Shown: positions 1-9,419, numbered from the stretch's first letter. The stretch is 64,000 nt of DNA from Variovorax sp. IB41 (GCF_016405905.1 NZ_JAEFCB010000020.1:57699-121698), one strand, 5' to 3'. A program made the numbers and translations. Notes: generated by a model not told the origin, from the sequence alone.

Positions 1-999
1 CTCACCTCCAACAACATCACCTACGCCGCCTTCGGCGACGCGATGAGCTACTGGCAGTTCTTTCCCTCCGAGGAAGAGGGCTGGGGCAGCATCCCCGTGT
101 GGGGCTTCGCAAGCGTCACGCAGTCGCTGCACCCCGGCGTGGCGGTGGGCGAGCGGCTCTACGGCTACTGGCCGATGGCATCGAGCGCGGTGCTGAGCCC
201 CGACCGGCTCTCGCCCGGGCGCTTCACCGATGCGGCCGCGCACCGCGCCGCGCTGCCCGCGGTCTACAACCAGTACTTCCGCTGCAACGCCGATCCGCTC
301 TACACCACCGACACCGAAGACCTGCAGGCGCTGCTGCGGCCCCTCTTCATCACCTCGTGGCTGATCGACGACTTCATGGCCGACAACGACTTCTTCGGCG
401 CCAGCACCATGCTGCTGTCGAGCGCATCGAGCAAGACGGCCTACGGCACGGCGTTCCAGCTGCACCAGCGAAAGGGCATCGAGGTCGTCGGCCTCACCTC
501 GCCAGGGAATGTCGCCTTCTGCGAGAGCCTGGGCTGCTACCACCGCGTGGTGACGTACGACGCGCTCGGCAGCGTCGCGGCCGACACGCCCAGCGTGTAC
601 ATCGACTTCGCGGGCAACGGCGGGCTGCGCAACGCGATCCACGATCGTTTCGCGAACCTCCGGTACAGCTGCTCGATCGGCGGCACGCACGTGGAGCAGC
701 TCGCCTCCAGGGGTGCGGGCAAGGAGCTCGCGGGTCCGCGCGCCACGCTGTTCTTCGCGCCGGCGCAGATCAAGAAGCGCACCACCGAATGGGGCGCGGA
801 CGAATTCGGCCGGCGCATGGTGGGCGCCTGGCGCAACTTCCTCGCGACGGTGACCGATGCGAGCAACCCCTGGCTGCACGCCGAGCAGCACCGCGGCGGC
901 GAGGCGGTGCAGGCCGCCTACGCGCAGGTGCTGGGCGGCAAGGGCGACCCGCGCACGGGCCATATCCTTTCGCTTTACAAACAACCCGGCGGGCTGTGA
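1..999 (+). CDS. DUF2855 family protein (5' truncated by window edge)
   Basis: The frame is open from base 1, so the true start lies before the window; 332 codons are visible. The sequence resembles DUF2855 proteins, a poorly characterised family of about 360 residues, so only the first few dozen residues should be missing. A stretch around 400-545 (SSASSKTAYG, then VVGLTSPGN and ESLGC) looks like the nucleotide-binding half of medium-chain dehydrogenases, although the usual GxGxxG is replaced by a serine-rich loop. No substrate can be named. The stop is 32 bases before the kinase gene srkA on the same strand, so the two may be co-transcribed. Family assignment fairly sure, function unknown. 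Confidence 0.75.
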   Translation, partial: LTSNNITYAAFGDAMSYWQFFPSEEEGWGSIPVWGFASVTQSLHPGVAVGERLYGYWPMASSAVLSPDRLSPGRFTDAAAHRAALPAVYNQYFRCNADPLYTTDTEDLQALLRPLFITSWLIDDFMADNDFFGASTMLLSSASSKTAYGTAFQLHQRKGIEVVGLTSPGNVAFCESLGCYHRVVTYDALGSVAADTPSVYIDFAGNGGLRNAIHDRFANLRYSCSIGGTHVEQLASRGAGKELAGPRATLFFAPAQIKKRTTEWGADEFGRRMVGAWRNFLATVTDASNPWLHAEQHRGGEAVQAAYAQVLGGKGDPRTGHILSLYKQPGGL

Positions 1000-1031
1000 C
1001 GCCGCCGCTGCGGGGTAGCGACAATCGCTGC

Positions 1032-2075
1032 ATGACCCCTTCCCCCGCAGCGCCCGCCAACACCCATCCCTACGAGAGCCTCACGCCCGACGTGGTGCTC
1101 GACGCGCTCGCGACGCTCGGCCTGCACGGCGATGGCCGGCTCACAGGCCTGAACTCTTACGAAAACCGGGTCTACCAAGTGTTCCTGGAAGACCCGAACC
1201 CGCATCCGGCCGTGGTGGTGAAGTTCTACCGCCCCGGCCGTTGGAGCGAAACCGAGATCCTCGAGGAGCACGGCTTCTCGCTCGAACTGGCCGCCGGCGA
1301 AGTGCCCGCCGTGCCGCCGTTGGCTTTCGACGGCAAGACCCTGCACCACCACGCCGGCTTCGCGTTCAGCGTGAGCCCCTACCGCGGCGGCCGCGCGCCC
1401 GAGCTCGACAACTTCGAGGTGCTCGAATGGGTCGGCCGGTTCCTCGCGCGCATCCACACCGTGGGCAGCGCCAGGCCTTTCGAGGCCCGCCCCGCGCTCG
1501 ACCTGCAGACCTTCGGCCTCGATTCGCGCGACTGGCTGCTGGAGAACGACAAGATCCCGCTCGACATGCAGCGCGACTGGGAAAAGATGTGCAATGAGGC
1601 GCTGGACATGGTGCGCGCGACCGCCCTCGCGCTGCAGCCGCCGGCCTCCGATTTCAAGCCGCGCAAGCTCCGCCTGCACGGCGACGTGCACCCCGGCAAC
1701 ATCCTGTGGACGCCCACCGATCGCCCCGGCGGCGGCCCGCACTTCGTGGACCTGGACGACGCGCGCACCGGCTATGCGGTGCAGGACCTGTGGATGCTGC
1801 TCTCGGGCGACCGCGCGCAGCGCACTTCGCAGCTCTCGGGCCTGCTGGACGGCTACGAGCAGTTCCGCGAATTCGACCGCCGCGAGCTCGCGCTGATCGA
1901 GCCGCTGCGCACGCTGCGGCTCATCCACTACAGCGCCTGGCTCGCGCGCCGCTGGGAAGACCCGATCTTCCCGATCAACTTTCCGTGGTTCGGCTCCAGC
2001 GACTACTGGAAGGGGCAGATCCTCGTATTGGAAGACCAGTGCGAGCAGATGGCAGAGGAGCCCCTCTACGCTTGA
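1032..2075 (+). CDS. srkA: SrkA/YihE stress-response serine/threonine kinase
   Basis: A cytoplasmic kinase of the aminoglycoside-phosphotransferase fold; the E. coli homologue (328 aa, here 347) phosphorylates serine/threonine and protects stressed cells from programmed death. Visible motifs are a probable ATP-binding lysine near residue 64 (VVVKFYRPGRW), the catalytic loop LHGDVHPGN with Asp218 and Asn223, and a metal-binding D-L-D at 240-242. The frame is open much further upstream, but ATG 1032 gives the family's normal N-terminus; the extension merely overlaps the DUF2855 gene in another frame. The 3' end overlaps the convergent LysR gene by 10 bases. Confidence 0.9.
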   Translation: MTPSPAAPANTHPYESLTPDVVLDALATLGLHGDGRLTGLNSYENRVYQVFLEDPNPHPAVVVKFYRPGRWSETEILEEHGFSLELAAGEVPAVPPLAFDGKTLHHHAGFAFSVSPYRGGRAPELDNFEVLEWVGRFLARIHTVGSARPFEARPALDLQTFGLDSRDWLLENDKIPLDMQRDWEKMCNEALDMVRATALALQPPASDFKPRKLRLHGDVHPGNILWTPTDRPGGGPHFVDLDDARTGYAVQDLWMLLSGDRAQRTSQLSGLLDGYEQFREFDRRELALIEPLRTLRLIHYSAWLARRWEDPIFPINFPWFGSSDYWKGQILVLEDQCEQMAEEPLYA

Positions 2076-2953
2076 GCCGCCGTGTCCGCGACGCCCTGCA
2101 GCAGCCGCTCGACCAGCACGTTGGGCGGCCCGGCGCGCCACACGCCATAGGACTCCGACTGCACCACTGGCCGGTCGAGCGGCCTGAACACCGCGCCACG
2201 CAGCGCCGAGTTGCGCATCGCCTGCGGCACCAGCGCGACGCCCATGCCCTGCGACACCAGCGACACGACGGCCAGCCAGTGACGCACCTCATGCCGCACC
2301 TCCGGCAGGAAACCCGCATCGGCGCAGATCGACAGGATGCGCTCGTGATAGTCGGGTGAGGCCTCGCGCGAGAACAGCACGAAAGGCTGGTTGCGCAGAT
2401 CGGCCGGGGCCAGCACCCGCTTGCGCGCCAGCGAATGCCCCGCGGGCAGGCAGCACACGAAGGGCTCGGTCAACAGCAGGCGGTGATGCAGTTCAGGCGG
2501 CATGCGGCTCGTGTGGACGAAGCCCAGGTCCAGCCGGTCGTGCAGCAGCTCGGCGATCTGCACGCCCGAGTTGAGTTCGTTCAGCGTGATGCGCACCGCA
2601 GGGTGCTTGGCCTGGAACGCGCGCAGTGCCGGCGGCAAGCCGCGGTAGAGCATCGCGCCGACGAAGCCGATGCGCAGCCGACCTGCCGAGCCGCTCGCCA
2701 CATCGCGTGCTTCCGTCGCCGCCTCTTGCGCCTGCTGCAGCAAGCGCCGCGCAGAGACGCGCAACGCCTCGCCCGCGTGCGTAAGCCGCACCTCCTTGCT
2801 GTTGCGCTCGAAGAGCCGCGCGCCCACCGACTCTTCGAGCTGGCGGATCGCGACCGACAGCGGCGGCTGCGAGATCGACAGGCGCCGCGCCGCGCGGCCG
2901 AAGTGCAGCTCTTCGGCCAGCACGGAGAAATAGCGCAGGTGTCGCAGTTCCAT
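2066..2953 (-). CDS. LysR-family transcriptional regulator
   Basis: A 295-residue protein with the standard LysR layout: winged HTH in the first 60 residues (LRYFSVLAEELHFGRAARRL then QPPLSVAIRQLE) followed by a two-lobe effector-binding domain from about residue 90. It is transcribed away from the acyl-CoA dehydrogenase / Bug / CaiB operon starting 101 bases away. That divergent arrangement is the classic one in which a LysR protein activates its neighbour in response to a pathway metabolite. A perfect inverted repeat in the shared region is the candidate binding site. The inducer is unknown; an organic acid or acyl-CoA fits the neighbours. Confidence 0.88.
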   Translation of the reverse strand: MELRHLRYFSVLAEELHFGRAARRLSISQPPLSVAIRQLEESVGARLFERNSKEVRLTHAGEALRVSARRLLQQAQEAATEARDVASGSAGRLRIGFVGAMLYRGLPPALRAFQAKHPAVRITLNELNSGVQIAELLHDRLDLGFVHTSRMPPELHHRLLLTEPFVCCLPAGHSLARKRVLAPADLRNQPFVLFSREASPDYHERILSICADAGFLPEVRHEVRHWLAVVSLVSQGMGVALVPQAMRNSALRGAVFRPLDRPVVQSESYGVWRAGPPNVLVERLLQGVADTAAQA

Positions 2954-2973
2954 GCAGCTCCATCCATAGGCAG

Positions 2974-2999
2974 ATCGAATCGAACAAGACCAATTCGAT
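2974..2999. promoter_or_regulatory. Candidate LysR operator (7-12-7 inverted repeat)
   Basis: ATCGAAT, 12 bases, then ATTCGAT: perfect 7-base arms in the 101-base divergent gap between the LysR gene and the acyl-CoA dehydrogenase gene. Spacing and place suit a LysR recognition site (inverted repeat enclosing T-N11-A motifs). No expression data; inference from position and symmetry. Confidence 0.5.
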
Positions 3000-3054
3000 A
3001 TTAGACACGGATCGTCGCAGCTTCAACAATGCGGCGAACCCAGGAGACAAATGC

Positions 3055-4776
3055 ATGCCTGAAAACGCCGCACACGCCGCGCCGCAAACCGCGCACGCCC
3101 ATCCGATTCCCGACCGTCACGGCCAGAACCTGTTCACCGCCGACACCGAGCTGCACGGCCTGCTCGCGCTCTACCTGCCCGACGATCTGCGCACCCACAT
3201 GCAGCCGCACTTCGAGCGCCTGGGCGGCCTCGCCGGCGGCCTGCTCGACGAGCTGGCCAGCACCGCCGACCGCAACCCGCCCACACTGAAGCAGCGCACC
3301 CGCACCGGCCTGGACGAGCAGACGGTCGTCAAGCACCCGGCCTATGTGGAGATGGAGCGCCTCGCGCTCAGCGAATTCGGCCTGGCCGCGATCTCGCACC
3401 GCGACGAAACGCTGGGCTGGAAGGGCAAGATGCCGCCGCTGGTCAAGTACGTGCTGACCTACCTCTTCGTGCAGGCCGAGTTCGGGCTGTGCTGCCCGGT
3501 CTCGATGACCGATTCGCTCACGCGCACGCTGAAGAAATTCGGCGAGCCCGAACTGGTCGCGCGCTTCCTTCCACGCCTGACCTCGCTCGACTTCGACGAG
3601 CTCGCGCAAGGCGCGATGTTCATGACCGAGCAGGCCGCCGGCTCGGACATCGCGGCCACCGCGACGATGGCACGGCGCAAAGACGACGGCAGCTGGCGCA
3701 TCACCGGCGACAAGTGGTTCTGCTCGAACCCCGATGCCGATTTCGCGATGGTGCTCGCGCGCGCCGAGGATGGCGCGGCGGGCATGAAGGGCGTGTCGCT
3801 GTTCCTGCTGCCGCGGCGGCTGGAGGACGGCAGCCTCAACCACTACCGGATCATTCGCCTGAAGGACAAGCTGGGCACGCGCTCGATGGCCAGCGGCGAG
3901 ATCCGGCTCGAAGGCGCGGTCGCGTACCTCGTCGGCGAAGAAGGCCGCGGCTTCGTGCAGATGGCCGACATGGTGAACAACTCGCGCCTGTCGAACGGCG
4001 TGCGCGCCGCGGGCCTCATGCGCCGCGCGGTGGCCGAGGCCGAATACATCGCCGCCGAGCGCCGCGCCTTCGGCCGCACGCTCGACCAGATGCCGCTCAT
4101 GCAGCGCCAGCTCGACAAGCTGCGCCTGCCCGCCGAGCAGGCGCGCACGATGGTGTGCCAGACCGCGCTCGCGCTCGCGCGCTCCGACGCCGGCGAGCCC
4201 GATGCGTATGCGCTGCTGCGCATCCTCACGCCGCTCATCAAGTTCCGCGCCTGCCGCGATGCGCGCAAGGTGACGGGCGATGCGATGGAAGTGCGCGGCG
4301 GCTGCGGCTACATCGAGGAGTGGAGCGATCCGCGCCTCGTGCGCGATGCGCACCTGGGCTCGATCTGGGAAGGCACGAGCAACATCGTGGCGCTGGACGT
4401 GATCCGCGCGGTCAAGCGCGAAGGGTCGCTCCCGGTGCTGCGCGCGCACTGCGAGAAGCTGCTCGCCGATGCGGCCCTCGCGCCCGCTTTCGCCAAGGCC
4501 CTGCGCGATGCGCTGGCACGCGCCTCGGCGCTGGCCGAGACCGCGGCGCGCGAAGGCGGCGACGTGCTCGCGCGCCAGGCCGCATCGGCGCTCTACCACT
4601 GCACGAGCAGCATCGCGATGGCGTGGGAGGCTGCGAACAGCGGCTCGGCACCGCGCCTGCGCTGGGCTCAGCTGGTGCTGCTGCACCGCGTGCTGCCGCG
4701 CGATCCGCTCGCGCCCGATGCGATGCCCGCGGACTGGAACACCACTGCGGCGCGTGCCGCGGAAATCACTGCCTGA
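3055..4776 (+). CDS. Acyl-CoA dehydrogenase, AidB-like
   Basis: A flavin-dependent acyl-CoA dehydrogenase of 573 residues, longer than the roughly 390 of simple family members and close to the AidB type (541). Visible are the FAD/substrate loop FMTEQAAGSDIA, the conserved RRAFGR segment, RGGCGYIEEW, and IWEGTSNI, whose Glu439 corresponds to the catalytic base of medium-chain acyl-CoA dehydrogenase. A GGAGA ribosome site lies 7 bases before ATG 3055. It is first in a three-gene operon with a Bug-type binding protein and a CoA-transferase, so it probably oxidises a CoA thioester of an imported acid. The exact substrate cannot be read. Confidence 0.88.
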   Translation: MPENAAHAAPQTAHAHPIPDRHGQNLFTADTELHGLLALYLPDDLRTHMQPHFERLGGLAGGLLDELASTADRNPPTLKQRTRTGLDEQTVVKHPAYVEMERLALSEFGLAAISHRDETLGWKGKMPPLVKYVLTYLFVQAEFGLCCPVSMTDSLTRTLKKFGEPELVARFLPRLTSLDFDELAQGAMFMTEQAAGSDIAATATMARRKDDGSWRITGDKWFCSNPDADFAMVLARAEDGAAGMKGVSLFLLPRRLEDGSLNHYRIIRLKDKLGTRSMASGEIRLEGAVAYLVGEEGRGFVQMADMVNNSRLSNGVRAAGLMRRAVAEAEYIAAERRAFGRTLDQMPLMQRQLDKLRLPAEQARTMVCQTALALARSDAGEPDAYALLRILTPLIKFRACRDARKVTGDAMEVRGGCGYIEEWSDPRLVRDAHLGSIWEGTSNIVALDVIRAVKREGSLPVLRAHCEKLLADAALAPAFAKALRDALARASALAETAAREGGDVLARQAASALYHCTSSIAMAWEAANSGSAPRLRWAQLVLLHRVLPRDPLAPDAMPADWNTTAARAAEITA

Positions 4777-4799
4777 TTCATAAAAAACGGAGACATCTC

Positions 4800-5786
4800 T
4801 TGCGACACCTCACTCACCTCTTTGCCGCGGTCACTACCTGCGCCGCGCTGCTCGGCGCATCCCCCGCCGCGCAAGCCCAAGGCCCTTTCCCTTCCAAGCC
4901 CCTGACGCTGGTCGTGCCCTTCCCACCGGGTGGCCCGACCGACGCGATGGCCCGCACGCTGGCCGCCGAGATGAAAGACCGCCTCGGCCAGCCCATGATC
5001 GTGGAGAACCGCGCGGGCGCGGGCGGCAACATCGGCGCCGAGTACGTGGCGCGCGCCGAGGCCGACGGCCACACGCTGCTGTTCGGCACCTCGGGGCCTC
5101 TGGCCATCAACGCGAGCCTCTATCGCAAGATCAACTACGACCCTGTCAAGAGCTACGCGCCGGTGATCCAGGTCGGCTACCTGCCGAACATCCTCGTGGT
5201 GAACCCGGCGCTGCCGGTGAAGACCGTGCCGGAACTCGTCGCCTACGCCAAGGCCAACCCGGGCAAGCTGAGCTATGCCTCGTCGGGCAACGGCGCCTCG
5301 TCGCACCTGGCGGGCGTGCTCTTCAACTCGGTGGCCGGCACCGACCTGCAGCACATCCCCTACAAGGGCACGGGCCCGGCGCTCAACGACCTCCTGGGCA
5401 ACCAGGTGAGCATGACCTTCACCGACATCCTCACCGCGCTGCCCTACGTGAAGGCCGGCAAGCTGCGTCCGCTGGGCGTGGCGACACTCGCGCGCTCGCA
5501 GGCGCTGCCCGAGGTGCCGACGATTTCGGAGCAGGGCTACAAGGGCTACGACGTGAGTGTGTTCTTCGGCATCGTCGCGCCGGCCGGCACGCCCGCGGAC
5601 CGCGTGGCCAAGCTCAACCACGCGTTCGCCGAAGTGCTGAATTCGCCCAAGGTCAAGCAGATGTTCGCGGCGCAAGGGCTCGAAGCCTCGGCCGATACGT
5701 CGCCGCAGAAGCTCGGCCAGTTCATCGTGAGCGAATCGGCCAAGTGGAAGGACGTCGTGAAGAAGTCCGGCGCGCAGCTCGATTGA
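4800..5786 (+). CDS. Bug-family tripartite tricarboxylate transporter substrate-binding protein
   Basis: A periplasmic solute-binding protein of 328 residues. The start is TTG 4800, chosen because GGAGA lies 6 bases upstream and the translation then begins with a signal peptide ending ASPAAQAQ; the frame is open far upstream but only as a shadow of the dehydrogenase. Family motifs include SKPLTLVVPFPPGGPTD near the mature N-terminus, ENRAGAGGNIGAE and IPYKGTGPAL. No TctA/TctB membrane genes are nearby, as is usual for the many orphan Bug proteins of Burkholderiales. Its place between acyl-CoA dehydrogenase and CoA-transferase genes suggests it binds the acid these enzymes degrade. Confidence 0.9.
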   Translation: MRHLTHLFAAVTTCAALLGASPAAQAQGPFPSKPLTLVVPFPPGGPTDAMARTLAAEMKDRLGQPMIVENRAGAGGNIGAEYVARAEADGHTLLFGTSGPLAINASLYRKINYDPVKSYAPVIQVGYLPNILVVNPALPVKTVPELVAYAKANPGKLSYASSGNGASSHLAGVLFNSVAGTDLQHIPYKGTGPALNDLLGNQVSMTFTDILTALPYVKAGKLRPLGVATLARSQALPEVPTISEQGYKGYDVSVFFGIVAPAGTPADRVAKLNHAFAEVLNSPKVKQMFAAQGLEASADTSPQKLGQFIVSESAKWKDVVKKSGAQLD

Positions 5787-5819
5787 CCGAATGATGGATT
5801 GCGAAGGCACCGTACTGAA

Positions 5820-6959
5820 ATGACATCCCCCCAAGGCGCCCTCGCGGGCATCCGCGTGCTGGACATCTCGCGCATCCTGGGCGGCCCGTACTGCGGCCAG
5901 ATCCTGGGCGACCACGGCGCCGACGTGCTCAAGGTCGAGCCGCCGCAGGGCGACGACACGCGCACCTGGGGCCCGCCCTTCAAGGAAGGCGTGGCCTCGT
6001 ACTACCACGGCCTGAACCGCAACAAGCGCGTGCAGCACCTGGACTTCTCGACCGAAGAAGGGCGCGAGGCACTGCTCGCGCTGGTGGCCGAGGCCGACGT
6101 GCTGATCGAGAACTTCAAGACCGGCACGATGGAGCGCTGGGGCATCGGCTACGAGGCGCTGTCGCAGCGCTTTCCGCGCCTCGTGTGGTGCCGCGTCTCG
6201 GGCTTCGGCGCCGATGGGCCGCTGGGCGCGCTGCCCGGCTACGACGCCGCGGTGCAGGCCATGACCGGCATCATGAGCATCAACGGCGAGGCCGATGGCG
6301 GCCCGCTGCGCGTGGGCCTGCCGGTGGTCGACATGGTGACGGGGCTCAACGCGGTGATCGGCGTGTTGCTCGCGCTGCAGGAGCGCCATCGCAGCGGGCG
6401 CGGGCAGTTCGTGGAAGCGGCGCTCTACGACAGCGGCCTCTCGCTGCTGCATCCGCATGCGGCCAACTGGTTCATGGACGGCACGGCGCCGCGCCGCACG
6501 GGCAACGCGCACCCCAACATCTACCCCTACGACGCACTGGCCACGGGCACCGACCCGGTGTTCGTCGCGGTGGGCAACGACCGGCAGTTCGCGAGCCTGT
6601 GCCGCTGCATCGGCCTGCCCGAACTCGCGGACGATCCGCTCTACCGCACGGCCGGGGCGCGCTCGGTGCACCGCGACGGGCTCAAGCAGCGGCTCGAGGC
6701 GGCGATGGCGGCTTTCGACGGGCGCGCGCTGGTCGATCGACTGATGGCCGCCGGTGTGCCCGCCGCTCCCGTGCTGCCCGTGGCCGATGCGCTGCAGCAT
6801 CCGCACACGCTGCACCGCGAGATGGTGGTGGAGATGCCCGGCGGCTACCGCGGCATCGGCGCGCCGGTGAAGCTGAGCCGCACGCCGGCAAGCTACCGCC
6901 ATGCGCCGCTGACGCCGGGCAGCGCGTTCCTGCCCTCGGACGATTCAGCGCAGCACTGA
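5820..6959 (+). CDS. CaiB/BaiF family (class III) CoA-transferase
   Basis: A 379-residue class III CoA-transferase, moving CoA between carboxylic acids. The N-terminus GIRVLDISRILGGPYCGQILGDHGADVLKVEPP is typical, followed by YYHGLNRNKR, and LIENFKTG whose upstream VAEADV region normally carries the catalytic aspartate. ATG 5820 is preferred over TTG 5799 because GAAGG precedes it by 12 bases and the family's usual N-terminus then starts almost at once. Third gene of the LysR-flanked operon: it would activate the acid bound by the Bug protein for the dehydrogenase. Its 3' end overlaps the convergent UDP-sugar dehydrogenase gene by 15 bases. Confidence 0.9.
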   Translation: MTSPQGALAGIRVLDISRILGGPYCGQILGDHGADVLKVEPPQGDDTRTWGPPFKEGVASYYHGLNRNKRVQHLDFSTEEGREALLALVAEADVLIENFKTGTMERWGIGYEALSQRFPRLVWCRVSGFGADGPLGALPGYDAAVQAMTGIMSINGEADGGPLRVGLPVVDMVTGLNAVIGVLLALQERHRSGRGQFVEAALYDSGLSLLHPHAANWFMDGTAPRRTGNAHPNIYPYDALATGTDPVFVAVGNDRQFASLCRCIGLPELADDPLYRTAGARSVHRDGLKQRLEAAMAAFDGRALVDRLMAAGVPAAPVLPVADALQHPHTLHREMVVEMPGGYRGIGAPVKLSRTPASYRHAPLTPGSAFLPSDDSAQH

Positions 6960-8294
6960 GCGGCCGCGGCCGATGCCGTAGTACGCGATGCCGGCCGCTT
7001 CGACCTCGGCGGCGTCGTAGACGTTGCGGCCGTCGAAGATCGCGGGCGTCTTCAGCGCACCCGCGATGCGCGCGAAATCGGGGCGGCGGAACGCGGGCCA
7101 TTCGGTCACGAGCGCCAGCACATCGGCGCCCTGCAACGCGTCGTCGGGCGTGTCGCACCACAGCACATCGCCGCGCTCGACGCGCCCACCGACGATGGCG
7201 CGCGCATTCGGCATCGCCGCCGGGTCGTGCACCTGCACGCGCGCACCGGCCGCCCACAGGCGCTCCAGCAGCACGAGACTCGGCGCGTCGCGCATGTCGT
7301 CGGTGTCGGGCTTGAAGGCCAGGCCCCAGAGCGCGATGGTCTTGTTGGCGATGTTGCCTTCGAAGTGGTGCGTCATCAGGTCGAAGAGGCGCCCCTTCTG
7401 CTCATGGTTCGCCGCCTCGACGGCCGAGAGGATGCGCAGCGGATACCCCTCGCGATCGGCCGCATGCCGCAGCGCCCGCACGTCCTTGGCCAGGCACGAG
7501 CCGCCGTAGCCCGCGCCCGCCTGCAGGAAGTCGGGGCCGATGCGCCGGTCTGAGCCGATGCCGCGGCGCACCATCTCGATGTCGGCGCCCGCATGCGCGG
7601 CCACGCGTGCCATCTCGTTCATGAAGCTGATGCGGGTCGCGAGCATCGCGTTGGCGGCGTACTTGGTGAGCTCGGCCGAGCGCCGGTCCATCACCAGCAG
7701 TTGCTTTGCGGGGTCGCGCACGAAGGGTTCGTAGAACCTCGTGAGCAGGTCGATGGCCGCGGCGTCGGTGGCACCGATCACCACGCGGTCGGGCTGCCGG
7801 CAATCGCGCACGGCCGAGCCTTCGCGCAGGAACTCGGGGTTCACGGCCACCGCGATGCGATGTGCCGCACCGCGTTGCGAAAGCGCCGCCTGCAGCACGG
7901 CCTCGACCTGCTCCGCGGTGCCCACCGGCGCGGTGGACTTACAGACGACCACGGCGCCCCGGTCGCGGTGCTGCCCGATGCTGCGCGCCACGGCCATCAC
8001 ATGCCGCAGATCGACGTCGCCCTCGGCATCGGCCGGTGTGTTGACCACGATGAAGAGCACGTCGCCATGCAGGCTGGCCGCGCGCTCGTCGGCCGTGAAC
8101 CGCAGCGTCCCCGCGGCGAGGCCCTCTGCCACCAGCGCCTCCAGCCCGGGCTCGTGCAATGGCATCCGCCCTTGTTGCAAGCCTTCGATGCGGCCCGCAT
8201 CGGCGTCGGCGCACAGCACGTCGTGCCCCGCTTCGGCCAGGCATGCGGCGAAGGTGAGGCCCACATAACCGGCGCCGAAGATGCTCAACTTCAT
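6945..8294 (-). CDS. UDP-glucose/GDP-mannose dehydrogenase family protein (UDP-glucose 6-dehydrogenase)
   Basis: A 449-residue NAD-dependent sugar-nucleotide dehydrogenase, oxidising C6 of a UDP-hexose to a uronic acid, probably UDP-glucuronate. The N-terminal Rossmann motif is FGAGYVGLTFAACLAEAGHD with Asp25 following; NPEFLREGSA marks the substrate domain; the catalytic cysteine is Cys267 in GAGYGGSCLAKD. A C-terminal nucleotide-binding domain follows (LWGLAFKPDTDDMRDAPS). It diverges from the neighbouring glycosyltransferase operon across 57 bases, consistent with supplying an activated acidic sugar for a surface glycan. E. coli Ugd is 388 aa; 449 is within the range of the longer bacterial type. 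Confidence 0.9.
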   Translation of the reverse strand: MKLSIFGAGYVGLTFAACLAEAGHDVLCADADAGRIEGLQQGRMPLHEPGLEALVAEGLAAGTLRFTADERAASLHGDVLFIVVNTPADAEGDVDLRHVMAVARSIGQHRDRGAVVVCKSTAPVGTAEQVEAVLQAALSQRGAAHRIAVAVNPEFLREGSAVRDCRQPDRVVIGATDAAAIDLLTRFYEPFVRDPAKQLLVMDRRSAELTKYAANAMLATRISFMNEMARVAAHAGADIEMVRRGIGSDRRIGPDFLQAGAGYGGSCLAKDVRALRHAADREGYPLRILSAVEAANHEQKGRLFDLMTHHFEGNIANKTIALWGLAFKPDTDDMRDAPSLVLLERLWAAGARVQVHDPAAMPNARAIVGGRVERGDVLWCDTPDDALQGADVLALVTEWPAFRRPDFARIAGALKTPAIFDGRNVYDAAEVEAAGIAYYGIGRGRSVLR

Positions 8295-8351
8295 GCGCGC
8301 GCCCCTCCCTTAAGGCACTGGCAGCGGCGGCGGTTGTGAGATAAAAGCAGG

Positions 8352-9419
8352 ATGCAAGCCTTCAAAACAATGTCCGGACAGGAAAATTCGATGATGCCCG
8401 ATCAAGTTGCCGCGCGTTGCGCACTGGTCCTGGAGACCAACAACCTGCGCGGCGGAGCGGATGCCGAGGCAGCCGCGAGCACCAGCCTGCAGCGCCTGGT
8501 CGCGCTGCTGGCCAAGCAGCAGGTGCCGCTCACGGCCCTGGCCCAGGTGGTCATCACGCACGACGGCTTGAGCGCCGCATCGTGCGAGGCCGTCGCGGCA
8601 TTGGCGGGCCGCCCCATCGACTTCGTGCGCATCGACGCCGCCACCGGCTACTACGACGCCAAGAACGTCGGCTTCGCGGCCACCGATGCGGCGCGCTGCG
8701 ACCACGTGGTGTTCGCCGACGCCGACTGCCTGCCCGACGACGACTGGCTGCTGCAGATGCTCACGCCGTTCACGCGCGCCGATGCGCCTGCCGTGGTCGC
8801 CGGCCGCACGAGCTACGCGGACAGCATCGTGGGCACCGCGCTCACGACCATCGACTTCATGTACTTCCCCAACGCCGACCACGCGGGCGCCACGAGCAAC
8901 TTCTACGCGAACAACGTGGCCTTCCGGCGCGACGTGTTCGAGCAGCACAGCTACCAGGCGCTCGACGGCGTGTACCGCGCGCACTGCCAGGTGCTGGGCA
9001 TGCGCCTGAAGGCGGCCGACGTGCCCATCCACTACGCGGCCGCGGCCCACACCGAGCACCGCCTGCCCGACACGCGCGCCGAGGCGCTCAAGCTGCGCTG
9101 GATGCGCGGGCAGGACACCTACTCGCTCACGCCGCACCTCTTGCGCAGCTACGTGTCGTCGCGCTGGCAGTGGCTTGCCAGGAGCGGGCCGATCGGGCCG
9201 CTGTGCGTGCTGTTCACGCGGCTGGGCTTCAGCGTGCGCGCGCTCAACCACCAGGACCTGCCGCCGCTGCGAGGCCTGCGCTGGCTCGCGGGCGTGGCGC
9301 TGATCGTCGGCTTCTCGGCCATCGACATGCTGGGCGCCTTCGCGCGCGGCATCGGCCTGCACACGACGGGCCGCACCAACGCGGATGCCCAGGCGCTTTC
9401 CTACCATCGCCCGACATGA
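8352..9419 (+). CDS. GT2-like glycosyltransferase
   Basis: A 355-residue protein with the GT-A fold signs of family 2 transferases: a beta-strand opening (CALVLETNNL), and HVVFADADCLPDDDWL in which Asp123 and Asp125 would bind the nucleotide-sugar metal. A hydrophobic stretch near 305-330 (GVALIVGFSAIDMLGAFA) may anchor the C-terminus in the membrane. The start is uncertain: ATG 8391 has AGGA 7 bases before it and is a good alternative. First gene of a four-gene operon; its stop overlaps the next start by 4 bases. Donor and acceptor unknown; the adjacent UDP-sugar dehydrogenase points to a surface polysaccharide. Confidence 0.75.
   Translation: MQAFKTMSGQENSMMPDQVAARCALVLETNNLRGGADAEAAASTSLQRLVALLAKQQVPLTALAQVVITHDGLSAASCEAVAALAGRPIDFVRIDAATGYYDAKNVGFAATDAARCDHVVFADADCLPDDDWLLQMLTPFTRADAPAVVAGRTSYADSIVGTALTTIDFMYFPNADHAGATSNFYANNVAFRRDVFEQHSYQALDGVYRAHCQVLGMRLKAADVPIHYAAAAHTEHRLPDTRAEALKLRWMRGQDTYSLTPHLLRSYVSSRWQWLARSGPIGPLCVLFTRLGFSVRALNHQDLPPLRGLRWLAGVALIVGFSAIDMLGAFARGIGLHTTGRTNADAQALSYHRPT

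Noticed and set aside
975..2141. 388-codon minus-strand open frame opposite srkA
   Set aside because: Arginine/alanine-rich, no domain, and covers a clear kinase gene; a high-G+C shadow.
4668..6902. 744-codon minus-strand frame over the Bug and CaiB genes
   Set aside because: Low-complexity His/Arg/Ala sequence opposite two recognisable genes; not coding.
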